The notes: generated from the sequence alone by a model not told the origin. A stretch of 64,000 bases of DNA from Mesorhizobium sp. (GCF_016793485.1 NZ_JAEULZ010000001.1:496001-560000), one strand, 5' to 3'; numbered from the stretch's first letter, positions 42,167-50,730 are shown. A program made the numbers and translations.

Positions 42167-43033
42167 TTAGGCAGTGCGATGGCGGCGATGGCGGATGCGG
42201 GCGCGCAGGACGCCGCGCGGGCCGGCGACAGTCGAGAACAGATAGGCCACGCCGGCCGACAATATGATCGCCGGGCCGGAGGGCAGGGCAGCGTGATAGG
42301 ACATCAGGAGACCGGCGATGCAGGAGGCAATGCCGATGGCGAGCGCCAGCAGGCACATGGTCCAGACGCGGTTCGTCCAGAAGCGCGCGGCCGCTGCCGG
42401 CAGCATCATCAGGCCGACGGAAAGCAAAGTACCCAGCGCCTGGAAGCCGCCCACCAGGTTCAACACGACGAGTCCGAGGAAAACGAAATGCACCGGCGTT
42501 CCGAGTCGGCTCACCGAGCGCAGGAACAGCGGATCAAGGCATTCCGCCACCAGCGCCCGCCAGAAGACAGCCAGCGTCAGCAGTGTCACCGCAGTGATCG
42601 ATGCGATCAGCCGCAGCGCCTCGTCGTTCAGCGCCAGCACCGTGCCGAACAACACATGCATGAGATCGACGCTCGACCCGCGCAGCGACACGATCATCAC
42701 GCCGAGCGCCAGCGAGATCAGGTAGAACGCCGCCATCGATGCGTCCTCCTTCTGCACGGTGAAGCGCGAGACCGCGCCGGCGCCCACGGCAACCACGACG
42801 CCGGCGATCAGCCCGCCCACGGTCATCGGTATGATCTCCAGTCCGTAGAGCAGGAAGCCCACCGCGGCTCCTGGCAAAATGGCGTGCGCCATGGCGTCGC
42901 CGGCGAGGCTCATGCGTCGCAGCATGAGGAACACGCCCACAGGGCAGGATGAAAGCGACAGCATCAGCGAGCCGGCAAGCGCGCATTGCATGAAGCTGAA
43001 CTCGACGAAGGGGGCGACGAGGAAGTCGTACAT
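42167..43033 (-). CDS. znuB: Zinc ABC transporter permease
   Basis: 288 residues with about eight hydrophobic segments, matching the ABC-3 metal permease family; the phrase RMSLAGDAMAHAILPGAAVGF near residues 40-60 is conserved in it. It forms the membrane channel for zinc import. Its start is two bases after the znuC stop, so translation is coupled. Confidence 0.92.
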   Translation of the reverse strand: MYDFLVAPFVEFSFMQCALAGSLMLSLSSCPVGVFLMLRRMSLAGDAMAHAILPGAAVGFLLYGLEIIPMTVGGLIAGVVVAVGAGAVSRFTVQKEDASMAAFYLISLALGVMIVSLRGSSVDLMHVLFGTVLALNDEALRLIASITAVTLLTLAVFWRALVAECLDPLFLRSVSRLGTPVHFVFLGLVVLNLVGGFQALGTLLSVGLMMLPAAAARFWTNRVWTMCLLALAIGIASCIAGLLMSYHAALPSGPAIILSAGVAYLFSTVAGPRGVLRARIRHRRHRTA

Positions 43034-43035
43034 GC

Positions 43036-43869
43036 TCAGGCTGCTCTCGGCCCGTGGTCGTGGTGCTCGTGGTGACTGTGACTATGGCCAGCATGTCCGT
43101 GTGCGGCATGCCCATCGTGGCTATGCTCCGCGTGTCCCTCCGGCTCGCACCACGGCGCATCGTCGTGCCAGGCTTCGTCGAAGCGGCGCGCCTTGAGCAG
43201 GTTTTCAGCCGTCAGCGCCTCCGCCGTCGGTCCCCACGCCACGGGACGGCGCGCCAGCAGCAGCGTTTCGGGAAAATGTTCGCGTACCAGGTCGAGGTCA
43301 TGGACGACGACCAGCACAGTCCGCTCCTCGCCATGCCAGCGCTTGATCAGCGCGACGAGGTCGGTCACCGTCCTCGAGTCGATGGCGTTGAAGGGCTCGT
43401 CCAGCAGGATGATTTCGGCATCCTGCACCAGTACCCGCGCAAAAAGTGCGCGCTGGAGCTGCCCACCGGAAAGCGTATCCAGCGTACGCTTTTCGAAGCC
43501 CTCGAGCCCGACAGCCGAAAGCGCCCGCGCCACGGCCGCGCGATCGTCGGCCGTATGGCGTCCGAGAAGCCCGCGTTTGGGCCAAAGGCCCATCGAGACG
43601 AGATCGACCACGCGCGCCGGAAAGCTGCGATCCAGTTCGGACTGCTGCGGCAGATAGGCGACGCGCGCGCCCTCGACCTTGATGCTTTCGCCAGCCATCG
43701 GCTTCAGCACGCCGACGATCCCCTTCATCAGGGTCGATTTGCCACAGCCGTTCGCGCCGACCACGGCCGTCAGCGAACCGCGCTTCACCGCTCCGCTGAG
43801 GTGATGCACGGCCGGGTGATCGTGGTAGCCCAGCGTCAGGTCGCGAAAGGTGAGGGCGGCTTGCGCCAT
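43036..43869 (-). CDS. znuC: Zinc ABC transporter ATP-binding protein with His-rich tail
   Basis: 277 residues. Walker A is VGANGCGKST near 37-46, the signature is TLSGGQLQRALFARVLVQ, Walker B is IILLDEP and the H-loop is VVVHD. The last 35 residues are extremely His-rich (HSHDGHAAHGHAGHSHSHH), an addition not present in typical ZnuC that could buffer zinc at the cytoplasmic face. First gene of the znuCBA operon, preceded by a Zur-like box. Confidence 0.93.
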   Translation of the reverse strand: MAQAALTFRDLTLGYHDHPAVHHLSGAVKRGSLTAVVGANGCGKSTLMKGIVGVLKPMAGESIKVEGARVAYLPQQSELDRSFPARVVDLVSMGLWPKRGLLGRHTADDRAAVARALSAVGLEGFEKRTLDTLSGGQLQRALFARVLVQDAEIILLDEPFNAIDSRTVTDLVALIKRWHGEERTVLVVVHDLDLVREHFPETLLLARRPVAWGPTAEALTAENLLKARRFDEAWHDDAPWCEPEGHAEHSHDGHAAHGHAGHSHSHHEHHDHGPRAA

Positions 43870-43906
43870 GGGTCGGTCTGCTCCCGGTGGACACGTTTTG
43901 CCTATG

Positions 43907-43922
43907 TGATGTTATTACATTA
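43907..43922. promoter_or_regulatory. Zur-like box upstream of znuCBA
   Basis: TGATGTTATTACATTA is an imperfect palindrome (arms match 5 of 6) close to the alphaproteobacterial Zur consensus core ATGTTATAACAT. It lies about 38 bp upstream of the znuC start. Confidence 0.7.
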
Positions 43923-44026
43923 GTCAATGTGGGAGAGCTGAAATTTCGTGTCCCTATTCGTCAGGATCGATCGTTGACTCGTCTGCCGATCGATGGGTAG
44001 GTGGTCGCAGGCTGGGGCGGCCATGC

Positions 44027-44947
44027 ATGGAGGATTTGGTGCCGTCACCAGAGGTTACGAAGGCATCCGGCGTTGATTTTGCCAATCACTCCTTCGCCAA
44101 GCTGGACGATCTTCCTGCGGTCTCTGTCTCACAGGCCGATATTGTTGCTGCGCTTCAATCGGCTTTTTGGGACATACGGCATCCCCGTCAGACGGCTTGG
44201 GGCGAGCACATCCCCTTTATGTTCAGCCTCATGGCGTTGGCCAAACCGCGCCGTTTCGTGGAGCTCGGTGTCTACAACGGCGCCAGCTTTCTAGCCGCGT
44301 GCCAGGCGGTTCAGACGGGCAACCTTTCCACGACCTGCGTTGCCATCGACAACTGGTTGGGCGAGGTGCATGTTGGACGTTATTCGGAGAGCGTGTTCGA
44401 CAGCTTCGTTGCTGCCTTGGGCGAGTACGGGGCCTTTGCGGGCTATATCCGCAAGGAGTTCGACCAAGCCCATGTGCAGTTTGCCGACGGGTCCATCGAT
44501 CTGCTTCATGTCGATGGGTTTCACACCACCGAAGCGGTCCAGAACGATTTCGAGACATGGCTCCCAAAGATGTCCAACAGGGGCATCATGATGTTTCATG
44601 ATACCAACGAATTTCGCGAAGGGTTCGGCGTTTGGCGTTTCTGGCAGTCGGTGCGGACCAAGTTTCCGCATTTTGAGTTCATGCACGGACATGGTCTGGG
44701 CATTCTTTTCGTCGGAGATGAAAATCCATTGATAGGGCTGCTCGGCGGCGGTTCCGAACGGCCTGCCTCCCCCATATCGAACGAGTCGCTGCAGGCAGTC
44801 TTTGGCGGAATTGGCCGTCTGGCGTGGGAAGCGACCATGAAAGACGAGCAGCATGCGCTTGCCATAAGGAAGATGAAGGCCTCCACATCCTGGCGCATCA
44901 CCGGGCCGCTCCGGGCATTGAAGCGGTTAGTCAGACGAAAAAAGTGA
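44027..44947 (+). CDS. Class I SAM-dependent methyltransferase
   Basis: 306 residues from ATG 44027. The SAM fold shows as FVELGVYNGASFLAACQAV near 70-88 (motif I), an acidic residue in CVAIDNW, and LLHVDGFHTTEAVQNDFETW, as in the Methyltransf_24 group that modifies surface sugars or secondary metabolites. The C terminus STSWRITGPLRALKRLVR recurs at the ends of glycan-modifying enzymes and glycosyltransferases. The acceptor is therefore probably a saccharide, but unproven. Confidence 0.82.
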   Translation: MEDLVPSPEVTKASGVDFANHSFAKLDDLPAVSVSQADIVAALQSAFWDIRHPRQTAWGEHIPFMFSLMALAKPRRFVELGVYNGASFLAACQAVQTGNLSTTCVAIDNWLGEVHVGRYSESVFDSFVAALGEYGAFAGYIRKEFDQAHVQFADGSIDLLHVDGFHTTEAVQNDFETWLPKMSNRGIMMFHDTNEFREGFGVWRFWQSVRTKFPHFEFMHGHGLGILFVGDENPLIGLLGGGSERPASPISNESLQAVFGGIGRLAWEATMKDEQHALAIRKMKASTSWRITGPLRALKRLVRRKK

Positions 44948-45051
44948 TCCTTGCGATCTTACCAATTTAGGCACGATTTTTCAGAGGCGCAGGCTTGCCT
45001 TGTCCGTCACCGGAAATCTATGGAAGGCGCGCAACACAGGAAGGAAACCAG

Positions 45052-45396
45052 ATGAGCATTCGTCGTATCGACGTTGGCGCGCGCATGAGCGGCGTCGTGA
45101 TCCACAACAACACCGTCTATCTTGCCGGTCAGGTCGGCGAAGGCGAGACCGTGGCGGAGCAGACCAAGGACGTTCTGGCGCAGGTCGACGCGTTGCTCGC
45201 CAAGGCCGGCACCAACAAGTCGAAGATCCTGCAGGCGATCATCTGGCTTTCAGACATGTCGACCTTTGCCGAGATGAATTCGGTCTGGGACGGCTGGGTC
45301 GATCCGGCCAACACGCCGGCCCGCGCCACCGGCGAGGCCAAGCTCGCCGCGCCGAAATACAAGGTCGAGATCATCGTCACCGCGGCGCTGGACTGA
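45052..45396 (+). CDS. RidA family enamine/imine deaminase
   Basis: 114 residues from ATG 45052, with AGGAAGG upstream. The RidA/YjgF trimer fold shows in VVIHNNTVYLAGQVG (14-28), and the catalytic arginine lies in PARATGEAKLA near 90. RidA proteins hydrolyse reactive enamines and imines made by PLP enzymes and flavin amine oxidases. The many amine oxidases in this window would make such products, though the gene is not in their operons. A perfect terminator follows. Confidence 0.9.
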   Translation: MSIRRIDVGARMSGVVIHNNTVYLAGQVGEGETVAEQTKDVLAQVDALLAKAGTNKSKILQAIIWLSDMSTFAEMNSVWDGWVDPANTPARATGEAKLAAPKYKVEIIVTAALD

Positions 45397-45418
45397 TTTT
45401 TCGCGCATCGCATCCTGA

Positions 45419-45445
45419 GACGGCCGCCTCCGGGCGGCCTTTTTC
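45419..45445 (+). terminator. Intrinsic terminator after ridA-family gene
   Basis: GGCCGCC (45422-45428), loop TCCG, GGCGGCC (45433-45439), then TTTTT. Confidence 0.88.
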
Positions 45446-45516
45446 GTTCTGGGCATTCGCAAAAAAATCTTTCCACGTCCCCAAGGATCGCCCAAAAGCC
45501 TTCGTCCAACGGTCAA

Positions 45517-46080
45517 ATGATGGCGATGATGCTGGATGAAGTCGAGCCGACCGATCTCGATCTGATCGGCAAGGCCCGGAACGGGGACGGCGAGGCTTTC
45601 GGCAGGCTTGTCGAGAGACACTACGATTTCATCCATCGCGTCGCATGGCGCTGGTCGGGCCGCAAGGCCGACGCAGAGGACATCGCGCAGGAGGTCTGCG
45701 TGAGACTTGGCCGGGCGATCAGCGGCTATCGCGGCGGCGGCGCCTTCACCACCTGGCTCTATACGATGACCATGAACGCCGCGCGCGACATGATGCGCAA
45801 GACGAAGCGCGAGAGCGCGAAAGGCGAAGCCTTCGGGCTTCACGTGGTGATCGAAAGCCAGGGCAGCGACGAACCCGACGACCAGGCCGAACGGCTCTGG
45901 GCGCAGGTTCGCAAGCTGCCGGACAAACAGCGCGACGCGGTGTTGCTCGTCTATGGCGAGGGCCTGAGCCATTCCGCGGCGGCCGACGCCATGGGCTGCG
46001 CGGAGGCCACCGTGTCCTGGCATATCCATGAAGCGAAGAAGCGGCTGAAAGTGCTGATGCTTTCGGCCGGGGAAGATTGA
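45517..46080 (+). CDS. ECF-type RNA polymerase sigma factor
   Basis: 187 residues; ATGs at 45517, 45526 and 45529 are all possible starts. Sigma region 2 is seen at about 20-90 (FGRLVERHYDFIHRVAWRW, DAEDIAQEVCVRL, FTTWLYTMTMNAARD) and region 4 at about 125-180 (LPDKQRDAVLLVYGEGLSHSAAADAMG). It directs polymerase to a stress regulon. It overlaps the VWA protein gene region by one or two bases, so the pair is coupled, and the VWA protein's N terminus may act as its anti-sigma domain. Confidence 0.92.
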   Translation: MMAMMLDEVEPTDLDLIGKARNGDGEAFGRLVERHYDFIHRVAWRWSGRKADAEDIAQEVCVRLGRAISGYRGGGAFTTWLYTMTMNAARDMMRKTKRESAKGEAFGLHVVIESQGSDEPDDQAERLWAQVRKLPDKQRDAVLLVYGEGLSHSAAADAMGCAEATVSWHIHEAKKRLKVLMLSAGED

Positions 46081-46082
46081 CT

Positions 46083-48101
46083 ATGGTCGACGACAACGAA
46101 CTCAAGCGACTGGCGGGGCTCAAGGCTCCTGCGCCGCGCGCCGAGGCCAAGGCCCGCGCGCTTTCGGCCGCCATGCAGGCTTTCGAGGAGAAAAATTCGG
46201 CCGCTCCCAAAGGATCGGAAAACGGGCAGCGTCTCACGGATCGTCTGAGGGAGATCTGGAGAGAGATGATGCAGAAGAAGCTGATCGCCGCGCCGGCGCT
46301 GACCGGACTGATCGCGCTGCCGGTTGCCGGCTACACCGCGTTCTACCTGATGCAGGATGCGTCGCGTTTCGGCGGGAATATGCCTGTCGACACCGTGGCC
46401 GTGCGCCAGGAAGAAAAGAAGGCAGACGCAGACAAGCTCGAGGCCGCGCCTCCGGTGGTCCAGGTCGCGCCGAAACCGGAAGCGCCGGCCACCTCCGAAA
46501 CCTTTGCCGAATCCGAGGTCGGCCGTGGTATCGCCATGCCTGCGCCGGCTGCCGAACCGCGCGGCCGCGTTGGAACGCTGCCGGGCGTCGTGGCCAACTC
46601 GAAGCTGATGGCCGACGAGGCATCGCGCGGCATCGCGCCGCCCATGTTTGACCAGGCTGTCAGCGTCGAGGATCGCGAGCGCTTCGCCGAGTTCAAGACC
46701 AACCCGGTCCGCGCGGCTGCAACCGATCCCGTCTCCACCTTCTCGATCGATGTCGATACGGCGTCCTATTCTTTCGTGCGCCGTTCGCTGAAGGAAGGCT
46801 TCCTGCCGCAGGCCGACACGGTGCGCGTCGAGGAGATGATCAACTATTTCCCGTACGATTGGCAGGGTCCGTCCGACGCCTCGGCGCCGTTCAACTCGAC
46901 GGTGACGGTGATGCCGACGCCGTGGAACCAGCACACCAAGCTGATGCATGTCGCGATCAAGGGTTATGACGTGCAGGCGGCCGAACAGCCGCGCGCCAAC
47001 CTTGTCTTCCTGATCGACGTGTCCGGCTCCATGAATGCGCCGGACAAGCTGCCGCTGCTTCAGTCGGCTTTCCGCCTGCTGGTGACGAAGCTGAACCCGG
47101 AGGACACGGTTTCCATCGTCACCTACGCTGGCGAAGCCGGTACCGTGCTGGAGCCGACCAAGGTCTCCGAACGCGCGAAAATCCTGTCGGCCATCGACAA
47201 GCTTCAGCCCGGCGGCACAACTGCCGGCGAGGCGGGCATCAAGGAAGCCTATCGGCTTGCGCAGGAGTCCTTCGTGCAGGGCGGCGTCAACCGCGTCATG
47301 CTGGCCACCGACGGCGACTTCAATGTCGGCCAGACGGATGACGACGATCTCAAGCGCCTGATCGAGGACAAGCGCAAGTCCGGCGTGTTTCTGTCGGTCT
47401 TTGGCTTTGGTCGCGGCAATCTCAACGACCAGATGATGCAGGAGGTCGCGCAGAACGGTAACGGTACGGCCGCCTATATCGATACGCTCGCCGAAGCCGA
47501 GAAGGTGCTGGTCGAGGAATCTTCCTCGACGCTTTTCCCGATTGCCAAGGACGTGAAGATCCAGGTCGAGTTCAACCCGGTCGCCGTCTCGGAATACCGC
47601 CTCATCGGCTACGAGACCCGCGCCCTGAACCGCGAGGACTTCAACAACGACCGCATCGATGCCGGCGAGATCGGCTCGGGCCATTCGGTTACCGCGATCT
47701 ACGAGATCACGCCAAAGGGCAGCCCGGCGCAGACCATCGACGACCTGCGCTACGGCGAAGCCTCGACCAACAACGGCGGCATCGCGAATGCGGACGAATA
47801 TGCCTTCGTGAAAATCCGCTACAAGCTTCCGACCGAAGACGTCTCGAAGCTGATCACGACGCCGGTGACGACGGCCAACGAAGTCTCGTCCTTCGACGCG
47901 GCGGACGCCGACCGCCGCTTCTCGGTTGCGGTCGCGGCCTTCGGCCAGAAGCTGCGCGGAACCGACCAGGTCGCCTCCTACGGCTATGACGACATCACAC
48001 GAATTGCCACTGCCGCCCGGGGAACGGACCCCTTCGGGTACAGGTCCGAGTTCCTCTCGCTTGTGCGCCTTGCCTCGGCGCTCTCAGGCGGAAACCGGTA
48101 G
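46083..48101 (+). CDS. Membrane-anchored von Willebrand factor A domain protein (YfbK-like)
   Basis: 672 residues from ATG 46083; an in-frame TTG at 46077 is possible. A short cytoplasmic part (1-60) with an anti-sigma look precedes one membrane helix (about 75-95). Then comes a Pro/Ala-rich linker, a VWF N-terminal domain (FSIDVDTASYSFVRRSLKEG near 220-239), the VWA domain with MIDAS FLIDVSGSMNAPD near 308, and a DUF3520-type C terminus (about 490-670). The bulk should be periplasmic and bind metal and protein ligands. A strong terminator follows. Confidence 0.88.
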   Translation: MVDDNELKRLAGLKAPAPRAEAKARALSAAMQAFEEKNSAAPKGSENGQRLTDRLREIWREMMQKKLIAAPALTGLIALPVAGYTAFYLMQDASRFGGNMPVDTVAVRQEEKKADADKLEAAPPVVQVAPKPEAPATSETFAESEVGRGIAMPAPAAEPRGRVGTLPGVVANSKLMADEASRGIAPPMFDQAVSVEDRERFAEFKTNPVRAAATDPVSTFSIDVDTASYSFVRRSLKEGFLPQADTVRVEEMINYFPYDWQGPSDASAPFNSTVTVMPTPWNQHTKLMHVAIKGYDVQAAEQPRANLVFLIDVSGSMNAPDKLPLLQSAFRLLVTKLNPEDTVSIVTYAGEAGTVLEPTKVSERAKILSAIDKLQPGGTTAGEAGIKEAYRLAQESFVQGGVNRVMLATDGDFNVGQTDDDDLKRLIEDKRKSGVFLSVFGFGRGNLNDQMMQEVAQNGNGTAAYIDTLAEAEKVLVEESSSTLFPIAKDVKIQVEFNPVAVSEYRLIGYETRALNREDFNNDRIDAGEIGSGHSVTAIYEITPKGSPAQTIDDLRYGEASTNNGGIANADEYAFVKIRYKLPTEDVSKLITTPVTTANEVSSFDAADADRRFSVAVAAFGQKLRGTDQVASYGYDDITRIATAARGTDPFGYRSEFLSLVRLASALSGGNR

Positions 48102-48173
48102 TGGCGATGGCGGTCATGTCCCTTCAGATGGGATCGTTCTGATACGGGGACATGACCGATGGGCGGGTGAGGC

Positions 48174-48212
48174 AGGCCGGCGGATGGCGGGGGCTTTCCG
48201 CCGGCCTTTTTA
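48174..48212 (+). terminator. Intrinsic terminator after the sigma-VWA operon
   Basis: AGGCCGGCGGA (48174-48184) pairs perfectly with TCCGCCGGCCT (48197-48207), followed by TTTT and one more T. The end overlaps the stop of the convergent low-GC gene. Confidence 0.88.
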
Positions 48213-48572
48213 AAGTAACTGCAACTCGGATGCGGTGATCGCTCGTTCTTCGGCGGGCATATTTTTTCCTTTTTTTATCCCAATAAGAAGAGCTTTCCGT
48301 GCCTTAGTTCGCCGGTCCTTCGACCATCTAGTCAAATTTTGCAAGAACTCCTGATCGGCAGAAATTGAGAACCATTTTCCAATGCGTTCCAGCGCGTAGT
48401 CTTCAATCCAATCAGCACCTTCCCAACCTTCCACATAGAAAGCGAGTGCTTGCATTACGTCGTGGCGATTGGCCGGATTGCGAAGAGAACGGGCAATCTC
48501 GAGGCGATCACTCGGACGGAAGGTAATTAGCTTGCTGGCGAGCAATTCCTGCCTAGGATTCAGCTTAGCCAC
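48210..48572 (-). CDS. Hypothetical protein, low-GC pair, second gene
   Basis: 120 residues from ATG 48572. It is mostly helical, with phrases RPSDRLEIARSLRNPANRHDVMQALAFYV (about 19-47) and LTRWSKDRRTKARKALLIG. No family recognised. It follows the other low-GC gene by 31 bp and is probably cotranscribed with it. Base composition is visibly AT-richer than the flanking genes, suggesting transfer. The tight two-gene layout resembles toxin-immunity or similar pairs, but nothing in the sequence proves it. Confidence 0.6.
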   Translation of the reverse strand: MAKLNPRQELLASKLITFRPSDRLEIARSLRNPANRHDVMQALAFYVEGWEGADWIEDYALERIGKWFSISADQEFLQNLTRWSKDRRTKARKALLIGIKKGKNMPAEERAITASELQLL

Positions 48573-48603
48573 TTTGACCTCCTAAACGGCCACCTGACAT
48601 GTC

Positions 48604-49128
48604 TCATATAAAATAGTCCACTTTGACTTCCATTCCAAATGTCTTGAATAAGTTCGCTGCTGCGTCGATCTGGGTTTTGGTGGGTGGAAGCTGCTTACAG
48701 TATCGTCCGGAATTGGCATTCAAAACCCATCTTAAGCTACCGCCGTTTTCATCAAACGCGAGTTCCCCAGCAATACGAGCTTTGCCCCCGCCAACTAAGG
48801 TAGGGTGGCCAAGCTTTTTCTCTTCAACAGGATGTCTAAATCCTCTTCGCCGCGCATACCCTGCTTGAGGCGCTTCAGGAGGCCTGACCGCTATTTCTTC
48901 GAGGGCGAGGGTCAATCCTCCGTCAGCATCTATAGCCCACAGAAAGCTTTTCGTCCGAGCATCGAACTTTAGCAGGTTGCTTTGGACGCACTCCTGTAAT
49001 TTGACTAATGCTGTTGCGGTCTTGTCATCAAACGAGCAAAGAGATTCGGGCGATCGGCCTTGCTCCCACTTGTCGATGCGTTCAGGAAGGCGGGCTACTC
49101 CGAATATTTCATCTAGATTATCCTGCAT
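48604..49128 (-). CDS. Hypothetical protein, low-GC pair, first gene
   Basis: 174 residues from ATG 49128, with GAGGGGG nine bases upstream; the frame runs further but lacks a signal there. Features are an N-terminal acidic stretch, a mixed alpha/beta middle, a basic patch (GYARRRGFRHPVEEKKLGHP near 91-110) and a C-terminal VDYFI. A phrase in the middle (LRWVLNANSGRYCKQL) looks like a small globular domain. No family is recognised. Low GC content and codon use unlike its neighbours suggest recent acquisition with the gene downstream. Confidence 0.6.
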   Translation of the reverse strand: MQDNLDEIFGVARLPERIDKWEQGRSPESLCSFDDKTATALVKLQECVQSNLLKFDARTKSFLWAIDADGGLTLALEEIAVRPPEAPQAGYARRRGFRHPVEEKKLGHPTLVGGGKARIAGELAFDENGGSLRWVLNANSGRYCKQLPPTKTQIDAAANLFKTFGMEVKVDYFI

Positions 49129-49213
49129 GCGTACCCCCTCCAAAGTTCTATTCGAGAATAACAACACAATACAGGACCCGACACCTACAATTTCTTTCCG
49201 ACATCGTTCTCGC

Positions 49214-49663
49214 ATGGCTACTCGTGAATTCAACGAATGGGATATCGAGCGTGCCGGCCTGCGCTCGCTATCCTCGCCCGAGATCAAGCGGTTCTGGGAC
49301 GGCTATGTCGCCTACCGCAAGCCCGTTGCGATCGCGCATGGCAGCCTGTGGTCGCGCTGGCGCTTGGTGTCCGAAGACCTCGTCATCTCGATCTATCTGA
49401 CGAACCGCAGCGTCGGCGTCTTCGTCAGGGGACAGCGCGGGGAGCGATACAAGACGACGGTGGAACGCCTGTCAGCCTTTGAGCCCGACCTTGGCGTCGC
49501 CCTTGGAGCCAACCTGCGCGGCTACGAGGGATGCTGCTATCTCAGCAATCACCCTTTACCTGCGACCGATCCCGCAAGTTGGCAGCAGGGCTACGACCTG
49601 TTGGCCGAACTTGAGGAACGCTATTTTCGCGTGCTGGCAGAACTGGGCGGCGTGAACTACTAG
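49214..49663 (+). CDS. Hypothetical protein, possible nuclease- or regulator-associated, convergent with bmt
   Basis: 149 residues from ATG 49214; no clear ribosome binding site is visible. The sequence is of ordinary GC. It has an aromatic-rich N-terminal half (WDGYVAYRKPVAI, then a LWSRWRLVSEDLVISIYL stretch) and a C-terminal helix (QGYDLLAELEERYFRVLAEL). No recognised domain. It converges on bmt, and the stops share the palindrome CTAG at 49660-49663. Confidence 0.6.
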   Translation: MATREFNEWDIERAGLRSLSSPEIKRFWDGYVAYRKPVAIAHGSLWSRWRLVSEDLVISIYLTNRSVGVFVRGQRGERYKTTVERLSAFEPDLGVALGANLRGYEGCCYLSNHPLPATDPASWQQGYDLLAELEERYFRVLAELGGVNY

Positions 49664-50673
49664 CCGCGGCGGCGGCGGCGGCCTTCGCCGGCATTCTCGC
49701 CAGCGCCGCTCTGGTCGGCAGTTTTGTTGCGCAGCGGCCCGATGCGCGAGACGATCGCCTCGACGGTCGGGCGCTCACCCTTCGTATGGCTGTCGAGCGC
49801 CTGGCGCATTGCCGCCAGATGGCCGAACGAGGTTCCGCAGCATCCGCCGATGATCTTGGCTCCGCCATCGACCGCCAGCCGCACATAGTCGGACATCAAC
49901 TCCGGTGTTCCCGAATAATGGATGTCCGTCCCGCGGAATTCCGGGATGCCGCAATTGCCCTTCACGATCACGGTCGCGTCCGGTTTCGCTGCCGTCATGT
50001 CGAGCAGGGAGGCGAGGATATCGGATGCGCCGACGCCGCAATTGGCCCCGACTGCCACTGCGGGCTTAGAGACGCCGTCGGCGACATGGTGCACGTCCTT
50101 CGGCGCAAGGCCCATCATCGAGCGGCCTGCCGTGTCGAACGAGAACGTATAGGTGTAGGGGAGGCCGACCTTGATCGCTGCTTCCGCCGCAGCCTTTGCC
50201 TCGTCGGGAGCCGACATCGTCTCGATCCAGGCGATTTCCGCGCCGCCGTCCTTCAATCCCTTGATCTGCTCGGCAAAAGCTTCGACCGCTTCGTCATAGG
50301 TCATCGCGCCAAGCGGCTGTAGCAGTTCGCCGGTCGGGCCGACGGAGCCGGCGACGATCACCTTGCGGCCGGCCTTGTCGGCGACGGCGCGCGCGATCTC
50401 GGCGGCGCGCTTGTTCAATTCATGGACGCGGTCCTGCGCATTGTGCAGCTTCAGACGGTGGCGTGTTCCGCCGAACGAGTTGGTGAGGATGATGTCCGCG
50501 CCCGCGTCGACGAAATTCTGGTGCAGCGCCGTGATCTTGTCCGGATCGCTTTCGTTCCACAGCTCCGGCGCCTCGCCCGACGCCAGTCCCATGTTGAAAA
50601 GGTTCGTGCCTGTCGCGCCGTCGGCAAGCAGCACGCCCTTTTCAGCCAGAAGCGCGTCGATCGGATTGGTCAT
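49660..50673 (-). CDS. bmt: Betaine-homocysteine S-methyltransferase
   Basis: 337 residues. The zinc-thiolate site of the homocysteine methyltransferase family is complete: Cys212 in GANCGVG and Cys278-Cys279 in GGCCGT, matching Cys217, 299 and 300 of human BHMT. ADGATGTNLFNMGL near 18-31 is the family N terminus. It transfers a methyl group from glycine betaine (or another methyl donor) to homocysteine, giving methionine and dimethylglycine. This fits the dimethylglycine and sarcosine enzymes elsewhere in the window. The last seven residues are GRRRRRG. A 22-bp palindrome lies 35 bp upstream, the same as at mtgC-like. Confidence 0.88.
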   Translation of the reverse strand: MTNPIDALLAEKGVLLADGATGTNLFNMGLASGEAPELWNESDPDKITALHQNFVDAGADIILTNSFGGTRHRLKLHNAQDRVHELNKRAAEIARAVADKAGRKVIVAGSVGPTGELLQPLGAMTYDEAVEAFAEQIKGLKDGGAEIAWIETMSAPDEAKAAAEAAIKVGLPYTYTFSFDTAGRSMMGLAPKDVHHVADGVSKPAVAVGANCGVGASDILASLLDMTAAKPDATVIVKGNCGIPEFRGTDIHYSGTPELMSDYVRLAVDGGAKIIGGCCGTSFGHLAAMRQALDSHTKGERPTVEAIVSRIGPLRNKTADQSGAGENAGEGRRRRRG

Positions 50674-50708
50674 CGGAAGGGACTTTCAAGCAATGAATTC
50701 GAGATAAG

Positions 50709-50730
50709 GATATAAGCAAGTCTTTATATC
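50709..50730. promoter_or_regulatory. 22-bp palindromic operator upstream of bmt
   Basis: GATATAAGCA (50709-50718), AG, TCTTTATATC (50721-50730). The right arm is identical to that at 29338-29347 and the left arm matches in 8 of 10 positions. It overlaps the stop codon of the upstream HTH regulator gene. Confidence 0.75.
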
